NCBI RefSeq assembly: GCF_007565055.1 | Contig: NC_044568.1 | Location: 44,410,156-44,474,155 of the forward strand | Origin: Rhinopithecus roxellana | Lineage: Eukaryota > Chordata > Mammalia > Primates > Cercopithecidae | Direction: 5' to 3' | DNA: 64,000 nt | Shown here: piece after piece, positions 49,227 to 61,100 of the stretch | How positions within the stretch are numbered: the first letter of the stretch is position 1 | Layout: each line of letters begins with the position of its first letter | Program-made: the position numbers and the translations under genes | Notes under the pieces: model-generated | The model's input: the letters and a program-made list of their open reading frames with translations, nothing else | Told to the model about the DNA's origin: nothing | The model's database searches: none

Positions 49227-52200
49227 TCAGTTCCCACCTATGAGTGAGAACATGCGGTGTTTGGTTTTCTCTTCTTGTGATAGTTTGCTAAGAATGATGG
49301 TTTCCAGCTGCATCCATGTCCCTACAAAGGACGCAAACTCATCCTTTTTTATGGCTGCATAGTATTCCATGGTGTATATGTGCCACATTTTCTTAATCCA
49401 GTCTGTCACAGATGAACACTTGGGTTGATTCTAAGTCTTTGCTATTGTGAATAGTGCCGCAATAAACATACGTGTGCATGTGTCCTTGTAGTTGACTAAT
49501 TTATAATCCTTTGGGTATATACCCAGTAGTGGGATGGCTGGGTCTTATGGTACATCTAGTTCTAGATCCTTGAGGAATTGCCATACTGTTTTCCATAATG
49601 TTTGAACTAGTTTACAATCCCACCAACAGTGTAAAAGTGTTCCTATTTCTCCACCTCCTCTCCAACAACTGTTGTTTCCTGACTTCTTAATGATTGCCAT
49701 TCTAACTGGTGTGACATGGTATCTCATTGTGGTTTTGATTTGCATTTCTCTGATGGCGAGTGATGATGAACATTTTTTCATGTGTCTGTTGGCTGTATGA
49801 ATGTCTTCTTTTTAGAAATGTCTGTTCATATCCTTTGCCCACTTTTTGATGGGGTTGTTTGTTTTTTTCTTGTATATTTGTTTGAGTTATTTGTAGATTC
49901 TGGATATTAGCCCTTTGTCAGATGAGTAGGTTGCAAAAATTTTCTCCCATTCTGTAGGATGCCTATTCACTCTGATGGTAGTTTCTTTTGCTGTGCAAAA
50001 GCTCTTTAGTTTAATTAGATCCCATTTGTCAATTTTGGCTTCTGCTGCCGTTGCTTTTGCTGTTTTAGACATGAAGTCCTTGCCCATGCCTATGTCCTGA
50101 ATGGTACTACCTAGAATTTCTTCTAGGGTTTTTATGGTATTAGGTCTAACATTTAAGTCTCTAATCCATCTTGAATTAATCTTCGTATGAGGGGTAAGGA
50201 AAGGATCCAGTTTCAGCTTTCTACTTATGGCTAGCCAATTTTCCAGCAGCATTTATTAAATAGGGAATCCTTTCCCCATTTCTTGTTTCTCTCAGGTTTG
50301 TCAAAGATCAGATGGTTGTAGATGTGTGGTATTATTTCTGAGGACTCTGTTCTGTTCCATTGGTCTATATCTCTGTTTTGGTACCAGTACCATGCTGTTT
50401 TGGTTACTGTAGCCTTGTAGTGTAGTTTGAAGTCAGGTAGCGTGACGCCTCCAGCTTTGTCCTTTTGACTTAGGATTGTCTTGGCAATGCGGGCTCTTTT
50501 TGGTTCCATATGAACTTTAAAGCAGTTTTTTCCAATTCTGTGAAGAAACTCATTGGTAGCTTGATGGGGATGGCATTGAATCTATAAATCACCTTGGGGA
50601 GTATGGCCATTTTCACGATATTGATTCTTCCTATCCATGAGCATGGTATGTTCTTCCATTTGTTTGTGTCCTCTTTGATTTCACTGAGCAGTGGTTTGTA
50701 GTTCTCCTTGAGGAGGTCCTTTACATCCCTTGTAAGCTGGATTCCTAGGTGTTTTAATCTCTTTGAAGCAATTGTGAATGGAAGTTCATTCCTGATTTGG
50801 CTCTCTGCTTGACTGTTACTGGTGTATAAGAATGCTTGTGATTTTTGCACATTAATTTTTTATCCTGAGACTTTGTTGAAGTTGCTTATCAGCTTAAGGA
50901 GATTTTGGGCTGAGACAATGGGGTTTTCTAAATATACAATCATGTCATCTGCAAAGAGGACAATTTGACAATCTTCTTTTCCTAACTGGATAACCTTGAT
51001 TTCTTTCTCTTGCCTGATTGCCCTAGCCAGAACTTCCAAGACCATGTTGAATAGGAGTGGTGAGAGAGGGCGTACCTATCTTGTGCCAGTTTTCAAAGGG
51101 AATTTTTCCAGTTTTTGCCCATTCAGAATGATATTAGCTGTGGGTTTGTCATAAATAGCTCTTATTATTTTGAGGTACGTTCCATCAATACCGAATTTAT
51201 TGAGCGTTTTTAGCATGAAGGGCTGTTGAATTTTGTCAAAAGCCTTTTCTGCATCTATTCAGATAATCATGTGGTTCTTGTCTTTGGTTCTGTTTATATG
51301 CTGGATTGCGTTTATTGATTTGCGAATGTTGAACCAGCCTTGCATCCCGGGGATGAAGCCCACTTGATCATTGTGGATAAGCTTTCTGATGTGCTGCTGA
51401 ATCCGTTTTGCCAGTATTTTATTGAGAATTTTTGCATCGATGTTCATCAGGGATATTGGTCTAAAATTCTCTTTTTTTGTTGTGTCTCTGCCAGGCTTTT
51501 GTATCAGGATGATGTTGGCCTCATAAAATGAGGTAGGGAGGATTCCCTCTTTTTCTATTGATTGGAATAGTTTCAGAAGGAATGGTACCAGCTCCTCCTT
51601 GTACCTCTGGTAGAATTCAGCTGTGAATCCATCTGGTCCTGGACTTTTTTTGGTGGGTAGGCTATTAATTGTTGCCTCAATTTCATAGCCTGCTATTGGT
51701 CTATTCAGGGATTCCACTTCTTCCTGGTTTAGTCTTGGGAGAGTGTAAGTGTCCAGGAAATTATCCATTTCTTCTAGATTTTCCAGTTGATTTGTGTAAA
51801 GGGGTATATAGTATTCTCTGATGGTTGTTTGTATTTCTGTGGGGTCGGTGGTGATATACCCTTTATCATTTTTTATTGCGTCTATTTGATTCCTCTCCCT
51901 TTTCTTCTTTATTAGCCTTGCTAGCGGTCTGTCAATTTTGTTGATCTTTTCAAAAAACCAACTCCTGGATTCATTGATTTTTTGGAGGGTTTTTTGTGTC
52001 TCTATCTCCTTCAGTTCTGCTCTGATCTTAGTTATTTCTTGCCTTCTGCTAGCTTTTGAATGTGTTTGCTCTTGCCTCTCTAGTTCTTTTAATTGTGATG
52101 TTAGAGTGTCAATTTTAGATCTTTCCTGCTTTCTCTTGTGGGCATTTAGTGCTATAAATTTCCCTCTACACACTGCTTTAAATGTGTCCCAGAGATTCTG

Positions 52201-53052
52201 GTATGTTGTATCTTTGTTCTCATTGGTTTCAAAGAACATCTTTATTTCTGCTTTCATTTCGTTATGTACCCAGTAGCCATTCAGGAGCAGGTTGTTCAGT
52301 TTCCATGTACTTGAGCGGTTTTGATTGAGTTTCTTAGTCCTGAGTTCTAGTTTGATTGCACTGTGGTCTGAGAGACAGTTTGTTATAATTTCTGTTCTTT
52401 TACATTTGCTGAGGAGTGCTTTACTTCCAATTATGTGGTCGATTTTGGAATAAGTGCGATGTGGTGCTGAGAAGAATGTATATTCTGTTGATTTGGGGTG
52501 GAGAGTTCTATAGATGTCTATTAGGTCCGCTTGGTGCAGAGATGAGTTCAATTCCTGGATATCCTTGTTAACTTTCTGTCTCGTTGATCTGTCTAATGTT
52601 GACAGTGGAGTGTTGAAGTCTCCCATTATTATTGTATGGGAGTCTAAGTCTCTTTGTAAGTCTCTAAGGACTTGCTTTGTGAATCTGGGTGCTCCTGTAT
52701 TGGGTGCATATATATTTAGGAGGGTTAGCTCTTCCTGTTGAATTGATCCCTTTACCATTATGTAATGGCCTTCTTTGTCTCTTTTGATCTTTGATGGTTT
52801 AAAGTCTGTTTTATCAGAGACAAGAATTGCAACCCCTGCTTTTTCTTGTTCTCCATTTGCTTGGTAGATCTTCCTCCATCCCTTTATTTTGAGCCTATGT
52901 ATGTCTCTGCATGTGAGATGGGTCTCCTGAATACAGCAGACTGATGGGTCTTGACTCTTTATCCAGTTTGCCAGTCTGTGTCTTTTAATTGGAGCATTTA
53001 GTCCATTTACATTTAAGGTTAATATTGTTATGTGTGAACTTGATCCTGTCAT
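49227..53052 (-). pseudogene. L1 ORF2, full length but with nonsense and frameshift changes
   Basis: Spans 3,826 bp, against 3,828 for 1,275 codons plus stop. The first 597 codons are open (51262-53052) and hold the whole endonuclease: catalytic-site phrases IQETHLT, GDFNTPLS and SDHSAIK are present. Codon 598 is TGA (51259-51261) where sister copies have TCA (Ser). A second nonsense (TAC to TAA) lies near 50863, after the FADD motif (about 50,940). One-base deletions follow near 50,500 (in an A run) and near 50,240. The frame recovers its normal end at 49227. ORF2p would be a truncated endonuclease lacking reverse transcriptase. Confidence 0.92.
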
Positions 53053-53115
53053 TATGATATTAACTGGTTATTTTGCTCGTTAGTTGATGCAGTTTCTTCC
53101 TAGCCTCGATGGTCT

Positions 53116-54132
53116 TTACATTTTGGCATGTTTTTGCAATGGCTGGGACCGGTTGTTCCTTTCCATGTTTAGGGCTTCCTTCAGGGTCTCTTGTAAGGCA
53201 GGCCTGGTGGTGACAAAATCTCTAAGCATTTGCTTATCTGTAAAGGATTTTATTTCTCCTTCACTGATGAAACTTAGTTTGGCTGGATATGAAATTCTGG
53301 GTTTAAAATTCTTTTCTTTAAGAACGTTGAATATTGGCCCCCACTCTCTTCTGGCTTGTAGAGTTTCTGCCGCGAGATCTGCTGTTAGTCTGATGGGCTT
53401 CCCTTTGTGGGTAACCCGACCTTTCTCTCTGGCTGCCCTTAAGATATTTTCCTTCATTTCAACTTTGGTGAATCTGGCAATTATGTGTCTTGGAGTTGCT
53501 CTTCTGGAGGAGTATCTTTGTGGCGTTCTCTGTATTTCCTGAATTTGAATGTTGGCCTGCCCTACTAGGTTAGGGAAGTTCTCCTGGATGATATCCTGAA
53601 GAGTGTTTTCCATCTTGGTTCCATTTTCCCCCTCACTTTCAGGCACCCCAATCAGACGTAAATTTGGTCTTTTTACATAATCCCATACTTCTTGCAGGCT
53701 TTGTGCATTTCTTTTTCTTCTTTTTTCTTTTGGTTTCTCTTCTCGCTTCATTTCATTCATTTGATCCTCAATCGCTGATACTCTTTCTTCCAGTTGATCG
53801 AGTCGGTTACTGAAGCTTGTGCATTTGTCACATATTTCTCGTGTCATGGTTTTCATCTCTGTCATTTCGTTTATGATCTTCTCTGCATTAATTAGTCTAC
53901 CTGTCAATTCTTCCACTCTTTTTTCAAGATTTTTAGTTTCTATGCGCTGGGTACGTAATTCCTCCTTTAGCTCTGAGAAGTTTGATGGACTGAAGCCTTC
54001 TTCTATCATCTTGTCAAAGTCATTCTCTGACCAGCTTTGATCCGTTGCTGGCGATGGGCTGCACTCCTTTGCAGGGGGAGATGCGCTCTTATTTTTTGAA
54101 TTTCCAGCTTTTCTGCCCTGCTTCTTCCCCAT
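53116..54132 (-). CDS. L1 ORF1p, intact 338-residue frame
   Basis: The L1 ORF1 protein, an RNA-binding trimeric chaperone that coats L1 RNA in cytoplasmic particles and is needed for retrotransposition. The 338-residue length equals the human family length. Order seen: basic, serine-rich N-terminus (MGKKQGRKAGNSKNK...), a heptad-patterned coiled coil from about residue 55 to 150, an RNA-recognition fold starting near RPNLRLIGVPE (about 157), and a C-terminal domain with PRISYPAKLSFISEGE (about 283-300). The ATG at 54132 is the family start. The stop is 63 bp before the ORF2 ATG, the usual spacing. Expression is unknown; the element sits in satellite DNA and its ORF2 is broken, so the protein could at most act in trans. 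Confidence 0.9.
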   Translation of the reverse strand: MGKKQGRKAGNSKNKSASPPAKECSPSPATDQSWSENDFDKMIEEGFSPSNFSELKEELRTQRIETKNLEKRVEELTGRLINAEKIINEMTEMKTMTREICDKCTSFSNRLDQLEERVSAIEDQMNEMKREEKPKEKRRKRNAQSLQEVWDYVKRPNLRLIGVPESEGENGTKMENTLQDIIQENFPNLVGQANIQIQEIQRTPQRYSSRRATPRHIIARFTKVEMKENILRAAREKGRVTHKGKPIRLTADLAAETLQARREWGPIFNVLKEKNFKPRISYPAKLSFISEGEIKSFTDKQMLRDFVTTRPALQETLKEALNMERNNRSQPLQKHAKM

Positions 54133-55163
54133 CTTTGTGGTTTTATCTGTCTCTGGTCTTTGATAATGGTGACGTACTGATGGGGTTTTGGTATAGGTGT
54201 CCTTCCTGTTTGATAGTTTTCCTTCTGACAGTCAGAAGGACTCTCTGTTGGTCTGTTGGAGATTGCTTGAGGTCCACTCCAGACCCTGTTTGACTGGGTA
54301 TCAGCAGCAGAGGTTGCCGAAGATAGAATATTGCTGAACAGCGAGTGTACCTGTCTGACTCTTCCTTTGGAAGTTTCCTCTCAGTGGTGTACTCCACCCT
54401 GTGAGGTGTCGGGTATCAGACTGCCCGTAGTGGGGGATGTCTCCCTGCTAGGCTCCTCAGGGGTCAGGGACCCACCTGAGCAGGCAGTCTGTCCGTTCTC
54501 AGATCTCAACCTCCGCGTTGGGAGATCCACGGTTCTCCCCAAAGCTGTCAGACAGAGTCGTTCACGTCTGCACCGGCCCCCGCTGCTTCCCCTGTTGGTC
54601 TTCAGCTGTGCGCTGTCCCCAGAGATGGAGACTACAGAGACAGGCAGGCTTCCTTGAGCTGCTGTGAGCTACACCCAGTTCGAGCTTCCCAGCGGCTTTG
54701 TTTACCTACTAAAGCCTCAGCAATGACGGGCGCCCCTCCCCCAGCCTCGCTGCTGCCTTGCGGATAGATCGCCGCAGACTGCTGTGTTAGCAGTGAGGGA
54801 GGCTCCGTGGGCATGGGAACCTCCCGGCCAGGTGTGGGATATATTCTCCTGGTGTGACTGTCTGCTTAAAGCGCAGTATTGGGGTGGGAGTTACCCGATT
54901 TTCCAGGTGATGTGTGTCTCAGTTCCCCCGGCTAGGAAAACGGATTCCCTTTCCCCTTGGCTTCCAGGTGAGGCGATGCCTCGCCCTGCTTCAGCTCATG
55001 CTAGTCAGGCTGCAGCAGCTGACCAGCACCGATTTTCCGGCACTCCCTAGTGAGATGACCCCAGCATATCATTTGAAAATGCAGAAATCACCGGTCTTCT
55101 GTGTCGCTCTCGATGGAAGTTGGAGACTGGAGTTGTTCCTATTCAGCCATCTTGCTCCGCCCC
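54133..55163 (-). promoter_or_regulatory. L1 5' UTR / internal promoter
   Basis: About 1.03 kb upstream of ORF1, complete to the terminal 'caagatggctgaatagg' (reverse complement), the YY1-site region that directs transcription from the L1 start. GC-rich with many CpG, as in young L1s. In other primates this region also has an antisense promoter; nothing here shows whether either is active. Confidence 0.8.
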
Positions 55164-58100
55164 AAGATGTTTCTAAGAAAGCTTCTTTCTAGTTTTCATC
55201 TGAGGATAGTTCCTTTCTCACCGTAATCTTCATTGCACTATGAAGTATCTAATTGCAGATTTGCAGAAAACTGTGTTAACAAACTGATCATTGAAGAGAA
55301 ACGTGTAAATCTGTGAGTTGCATTCACACATGGCAATGCAGTTTCTCAGAAGGCTTCTTTCCTGTTTTAATTTGAGGATATTTTCTTTTTCACCATAGCC
55401 CTCAAAGAGCTCCCATTTATCACTTTGCAGAATCCACGACAACACGGTTAGCAAACTCTTCCAAGAAGGGAAGCGTGGAACTCTGTGTGATGAAGTCACA
55501 CATCAGAAAGCTATCTCTCAGAAAGCTTCTCTCTAGTATTTATGTGAGGATACTTCCTTTCCCACCATGGGCCCCTACGGGCTCCCACATATCACCTTGC
55601 AGAATCCACGAAAATAGTGTTAGCAAACTGCTTCCTGAGGTTTAAGTTGTAAGTCTGTGAGATGAACTCACTGATCAGAAAGAAGTTTCTCAGAAAGTTT
55701 CTTTCACGTTTTGAAATAATGAAATTTCCTTTATCAGCATAGGCCTCATTGCGATCCAAGGAAGGCCTTCTCAGGTTCCTCAAAGACAGTGTTAATGGAC
55801 TGCTCCACGAAACATAAGTGTAACTCTGTGAGATGAATTCACACATAAATAAGAAGTTTCTAAGAAAGCTTCTTTCTAGTTTTCATCTGAGGATATTTCC
55901 TTAGTCACCATAATTTTCATTGCGCTAGGAAGTATCTCATTGCAGATTTCCCGAAAACTGTGTTATCAAACTGATCACTGAAGAGAAACGTGTAACTCTG
56001 TGAGATGCATTGACACATGGCAACGTAGTTTCTCAGAAGGCTTCTTTCCAGTTTTAATTTGAGGATATTTCCTTTTTCACCATAGGCCTCAATGAGCTCC
56101 AAAACATCACTTTCCAGAATCCACGACAACAGTGTTAGCAAACTGTTCCAAGAAGGGAAGGGTGGAACTCTGTGTGATGAAGTCACACATCAGAAAGGAA
56201 TCTCTCAGAAAGCTTCTCTCTAGTTATTATGTGAGGATACTTCCTTTTTCCCCATTGGCCCCTGAGGGCTCCCATATATCACTTTGCAGAATGCACGACA
56301 ACAGTGTTAGCAAACTGTTCCAAGAATCGTAGGGTGGAATTCTGTGTGATGAAGTCATACATCAGGAAGCAATCTCTCAGAAAGCTTCTCTCTACTTATT
56401 ATGTGAGGATATTCACTGATCACTGATCCTTTTTCACCATGGGCCCCTATGGGATCCCAAATATCACTTTGCAGAATCCATGACAACAGTGTTAGCAAAC
56501 TGTTCTCAGAAGGGAAGGGTGGAACTCTGTGTGATGAACTCACACATCGGAAAGGAATCTCTCAGAAAGCTTCTCTCAAGTTATTATGTGAGGATATGTC
56601 CTTTTTCACCATTGGCCCCTGTGGGCTTCCAAATATCACTTTGCAGAATCCACGACAACAGTGTTAGCAAACTGTTCCAAGAATCGTAGGGTGGAATTCT
56701 GTGTGATGAAGTCACACATCAGAAAGCAATCTCTCAGAAAGCTTCTCTCTAGTTCTTATGTGAGGATATTCACTGATCACTGATCCTTTTTCACCGTGGG
56801 CCCCTATGGGCTGCCAAATATCCCATTGCAGAATCCATGACAACAGTGTTAGCAAACTGTTCTCAGAAGGGAAGGGTGGAACTCTGTGTGATGAACTCAC
56901 ACATCGGAAAGGAATCTCTCAGAAAGCTTCTCTCAAGTTATTATGTGAGGATATGTCCTTTTTCACCATTGGCCCCTGTGGGCTTCCAAATATCACTTTT
57001 CAGAATCCACGACAACAGTGTTAGCAAACTGTTCCAAGAATCGTAGGGTGGAATTCTGTGTGATGAAGTCACACATCAGAAAGCAATCTCTCAGAAAGCT
57101 TCTCTCTAGTTCTTATGTGAGGATATTCACTGATCACTGATCCTTTTTCACCGTGGGCCCCTATGGGCTGCCAAATATCCCATTGCAGAATCCATGACAA
57201 CAGTGTTAGCAAACTGTTCCCAGAAGGGAAGGGTGGAACTCTGTGTGATGAAGTCACACATCAGAAAGCAATATCTCAGAAAGCTTCTCTCTAGTTTTTA
57301 GGTGAGGATTCTTCCTTTTTCACCATGGGCGCCTAAGGGCTCCCAAATATCACTTTGCAGTTCCCTCGAAAAGTGTGTTAGAAAACTGCCTCCTGAGATC
57401 TAAGTTATAAGAATTTGAGATGATCTCACTGATCTGAAAGAAGTTTCTCAGAAAGCTTCTTTCACGTTTTGAACTGATGAAATTTCCTTTATCAGCGTAG
57501 GCCTCAATGCGATCCAAAGAAGCCCTTCTCATTTTCCTCATAGACAGTGTTAATGGACTGCCCAACGAAACATAAGTGTAACGCTGTGAGATGAATTCAC
57601 ACATCACCAAGAAGTTTCTAAGAATGACTCTTTCTAGTTGTCACCTGAGGATATTTCCTTTGTCACCGTAAACTTCATTGTGCTTTGAAGTATCTAATGG
57701 CAGGTTTGCAGAAAACAGTGTTAACAACCTGATCACTGAAGAGAAACGTGTAACTCAGTGAGTTGCATACAAACATTTCAATGCAGTTTCTTAGAAGGCT
57801 TCTTTCCAGTTTTTATCTGAGGATATTACCTTTTTCACCATAGCCCTCAATGAGCTCCCAAATATCACTTTGCAGAAACCACGACAACAGTATTAGCAAA
57901 CTGTTCCAAGGAGCGAAGGTTGGAACTGTGTGTGATGAAGTCACACATCAGAAAGCAATCTCTCAGAAAGCTTCTCCCTAGTTTATATGTGAGGATACTT
58001 CCTTTTTCACCCTGCGCCCCTATGGGCTCCCAAATATCACTTGGCAGAAGCCACGACATCAGTGTTAGCACACTGTTCCAAGAAGGGAACGGTGGAACTC

Positions 58101-61100
58101 TGTGTGATGAAGTCACACATCAGAAAGCAATCTCTCAGAAAGATTCTCTCTAGTTATTATGTGAGGATATGTCCTTTTTCACCATGGGCCCCTATGGGCT
58201 CCCAAATATCACTTTGCAGTTTCCACGAAATGAGTGTTAGCAAACTGCTTCCTGAGGTCTAAGTTGTAAGTCAGTGAGATGAACTCACTGATCACAAAGC
58301 AGTTTCTCAGAAAGCTTCTTTCACGTTTTGTACTGATGAAATTTCCTTTATTAGCATAGGCCTCAATGCGATCCAAGGAAGCCCTTCTCAGGTTCCTCAA
58401 AGACAGTGTTAAAGGACTGCTCCACGAAACATAAGTGTACCTCTATGAGATGAATTCACACATCACCTCGAAGTTTCTCAGAAAGCTTCTTTCCAGTTTT
58501 CATCTGAGGATATTTCCTTTGTCACCGCAAGCTGCATTGCGGTATAAAGTATCAAGGTACAGATTTCCAGAAAACTGTGTTAACAAACTGATCACTGAAG
58601 AGGAACGTGTAACTCTGTGAGTTGCATTCACTCATGGCAATCCAGTTTCTCAGAAGGCTTCTTTCCAGTTTGAATCTGAGGATATTTCCTTTTTAACCAT
58701 AGCCCTCAATGAGCTCCCAAATATCACTTTGCAGAATCCACGACAACAGTGTTAGCAAACTGTTCCAAGAAGGGAAGGGTGCAAATCTGTGTGATGAAGT
58801 CACATATCGGAAAGCAATCCCTCAGAAATATTCTCTCTAGTTTTTATGTGAGGATACTTCCTTTTTCACATTGGGCCCCAAAGGGCTCTCAAATATCACT
58901 TTACAGAATTCACGACAACAGTGTAAGCAAGCTGTTCCAAGAAAGGAAGGGTGGTACTCTGTGTGATGAAGTCACACATCAGAAAGCAATCTCTCAGAAA
59001 GCTTCTCTCTAGTTATTATATGAGGATATTTCCTTTTTCACCATGGGCCCCTATGGCCTGACAAATATCACTTTGCATTTTCCACGAAAAGAATGTTAGC
59101 AAACTGCTTCCTGAGTTCTAAAGTGTAAGACTGTGAGATGAACTCCCGGATCAGGAAGAACTTTCTCAGAAAGCTTCTTTCACGTTTTGAACTGATGAAA
59201 TTTCCTTTATCAGCGTAGGACTCGATGTGATCAAAAGAAGCCCTTCTCCGGTTCCTCAACGATAGTGTTAATGGACTGCTCCACGATACATTAGTGTAAC
59301 TCTGTGAGATTAATTCACCCATCACCAAGAAGTTTCTAAGAAAGCTTTTTTCTAATTTTCATCTGAGGATATTTCCTTTGTTACCGTAAGCTTCCTTGTG
59401 CTATGAAGTATCCTATTGCAGATTTCCAGAAAACTGTGCTAACAAACTGATCACTGAAGAAAACGTGCAACTCTGTGAGTTGCATTCACACATGGCAATG
59501 CAGTTTCTCAGAAGGCTTCTTTTCAGTTTTAATCTGAGGATATTTCCTTTTTCACCATAGCCCTCAATGAGCTCCCAAATATCACTTTGCAGAATCCATT
59601 ACGAGAGTGTTAGCAAACTGTTCCAGAAGGGAAGGGTGGAACTCTGTGTGATGAAGTCACACATCAGAATGCAATCTCTCAGAATGCTTCTCTCTAATTT
59701 TTATGTGAGGATACTTCGTTTTTCACCCTGGGACCGTATGGCCTCCCAAATATCACTTTGCAGAATCCACGACAACAGTGTTAGCAAACTGTTCCAAGAA
59801 GGGAAGTGTGGAACTCTGTGTGATGAAGTCACACATCCGAAAGCAATCTCTCAGAAAGTTTCTCATTAGTTTTTATGTGAGGATACTTCCTTTCTCAACA
59901 TGGGCCCCTATGGGATACCAAATACTACATATCCGAATTCACGACCACAGTGTTAGCAAACTGTTCCAAGAAGGGTAGGGTGAAACTCTGTGTAATGAAG
60001 TCACACATCACAAAGCAATCTCTCATAAGTCCTCTCTCTAGTTATTATGTGAGGATATTTCCTTTTTCAACATATGCCCCTATGGGCTCCCAAATATCAC
60101 TTTGCAGTTTCCTTGAAAAGAGTGTTAGCCCACTGCTTCCTGAGGTCTAAGTTGTAAGTCTGTGAGATGAACTCCCTGATCAGAAAGAAATTTCTCAGAA
60201 AGGTCCTTTCACGTTTTAAACTGATGAAATTTCCTTTATCAGCGTAGGCCTCAATGCTATCCAAGGAAGCCCTTCTCAGGTTCCTCAAAGACAGTGTTAA
60301 TGGACTGCTCCAAGAAACATAAGTGTAGCACTGTGAGATGAATTCACACATCACAAAGAAGTTTCTAAGAAAGCTTCTTTCCACTTTTCATGTGAGGACA
60401 TTTCCTTTGTCACCGTAAGCTTGATTGCACTTTGAAGTATCTAATTGCAGATTTCCAGAAAACTGTGTTAACAAACTGATCGCTGAAGAGAAACGTGTAA
60501 CTCTGTGAGTTACATTCACACATGGCAATGCATTTTCTCAGAAGGCTTCTTTCCATTTCAAATCTGAGGATATTTCCTTTTTCACTGTAGCCCTCAATGA
60601 GCTCCCAATATCACTTTGCAGAATCCACGACAACAGTGTTAGCAAACTGTTCCAAGAAGGGAAGGGTGGAACTCTGTGTGAGGAAGTCACACATCAGCAA
60701 GCAATCTCTCAGAAATCTTCTCTCTAGTTTTTATGTGAGGATAGTTCCTTTTTCACTATGGGCCTCTAAGTTCTCCCAAATATCACTTTTCAGAATCCAT
60801 GACAACAGTGTTAGAAAACTGCTTCCTGAGGTCTAAGATGTAAGTCTGTGAGATGACCTCACTGATCAGAAAGAAGTTTCTCAGAAAGCTTCTTTCACGT
60901 TTTGAACTGATGAAATTTCCTTTATCAGCGTAGGCCTCAATGCGATCCAAAGAAGCCCTTCTCAGTTTCCTCAAAGATAGTGTTAATGGACTGCTGCACG
61001 ACACATAAGTGGAACTTTGTGAGATGAATTTGCACATCACGAGGAAGTTTCTCAGAAAACTTCTTTCTAGTTTTCTTCTGAGGTTATTTCCTTTGTCACC

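Larger units (their letters stand above)
48991..55163 (-). mobile_element. Near full-length L1, minus strand, intact ORF1
   Basis: About 6.17 kb, the usual length of a complete L1, read right to left: 5' terminus near 55163 ('caagatggctgaatagga' in reverse complement), 5' UTR, ORF1, 63-bp spacer, ORF2, 3' UTR, and a poly(T) on the plus strand (48991-49002) that is its poly(A). It interrupts a D-type monomer. The flanks carry an 11-bp near-duplicate, 'aagaagtttct' (left) and 'aagatgtttct' (right), a probable target-site duplication with one mismatch. Satellite register continues across it, so this is an ordinary insertion, unlike the L1 at 36722. Confidence 0.95.

Noticed and set aside
51938..52741. 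Plus-strand open frames of 75-112 codons
   Set aside because: They are antisense to the L1 ORF2 on the minus strand and have no support of their own. The same antisense frame appears opposite the L1 at 37363-37752.
53084..53542. 152-codon plus-strand frame
   Set aside because: It is the antisense shadow of the intact L1 ORF1.
56287..57357. CRISPR-like regular spacing of short identical words
   Set aside because: The context is primate alpha satellite; the 'spacers' are monomers and the words are a shared 14-bp insertion.
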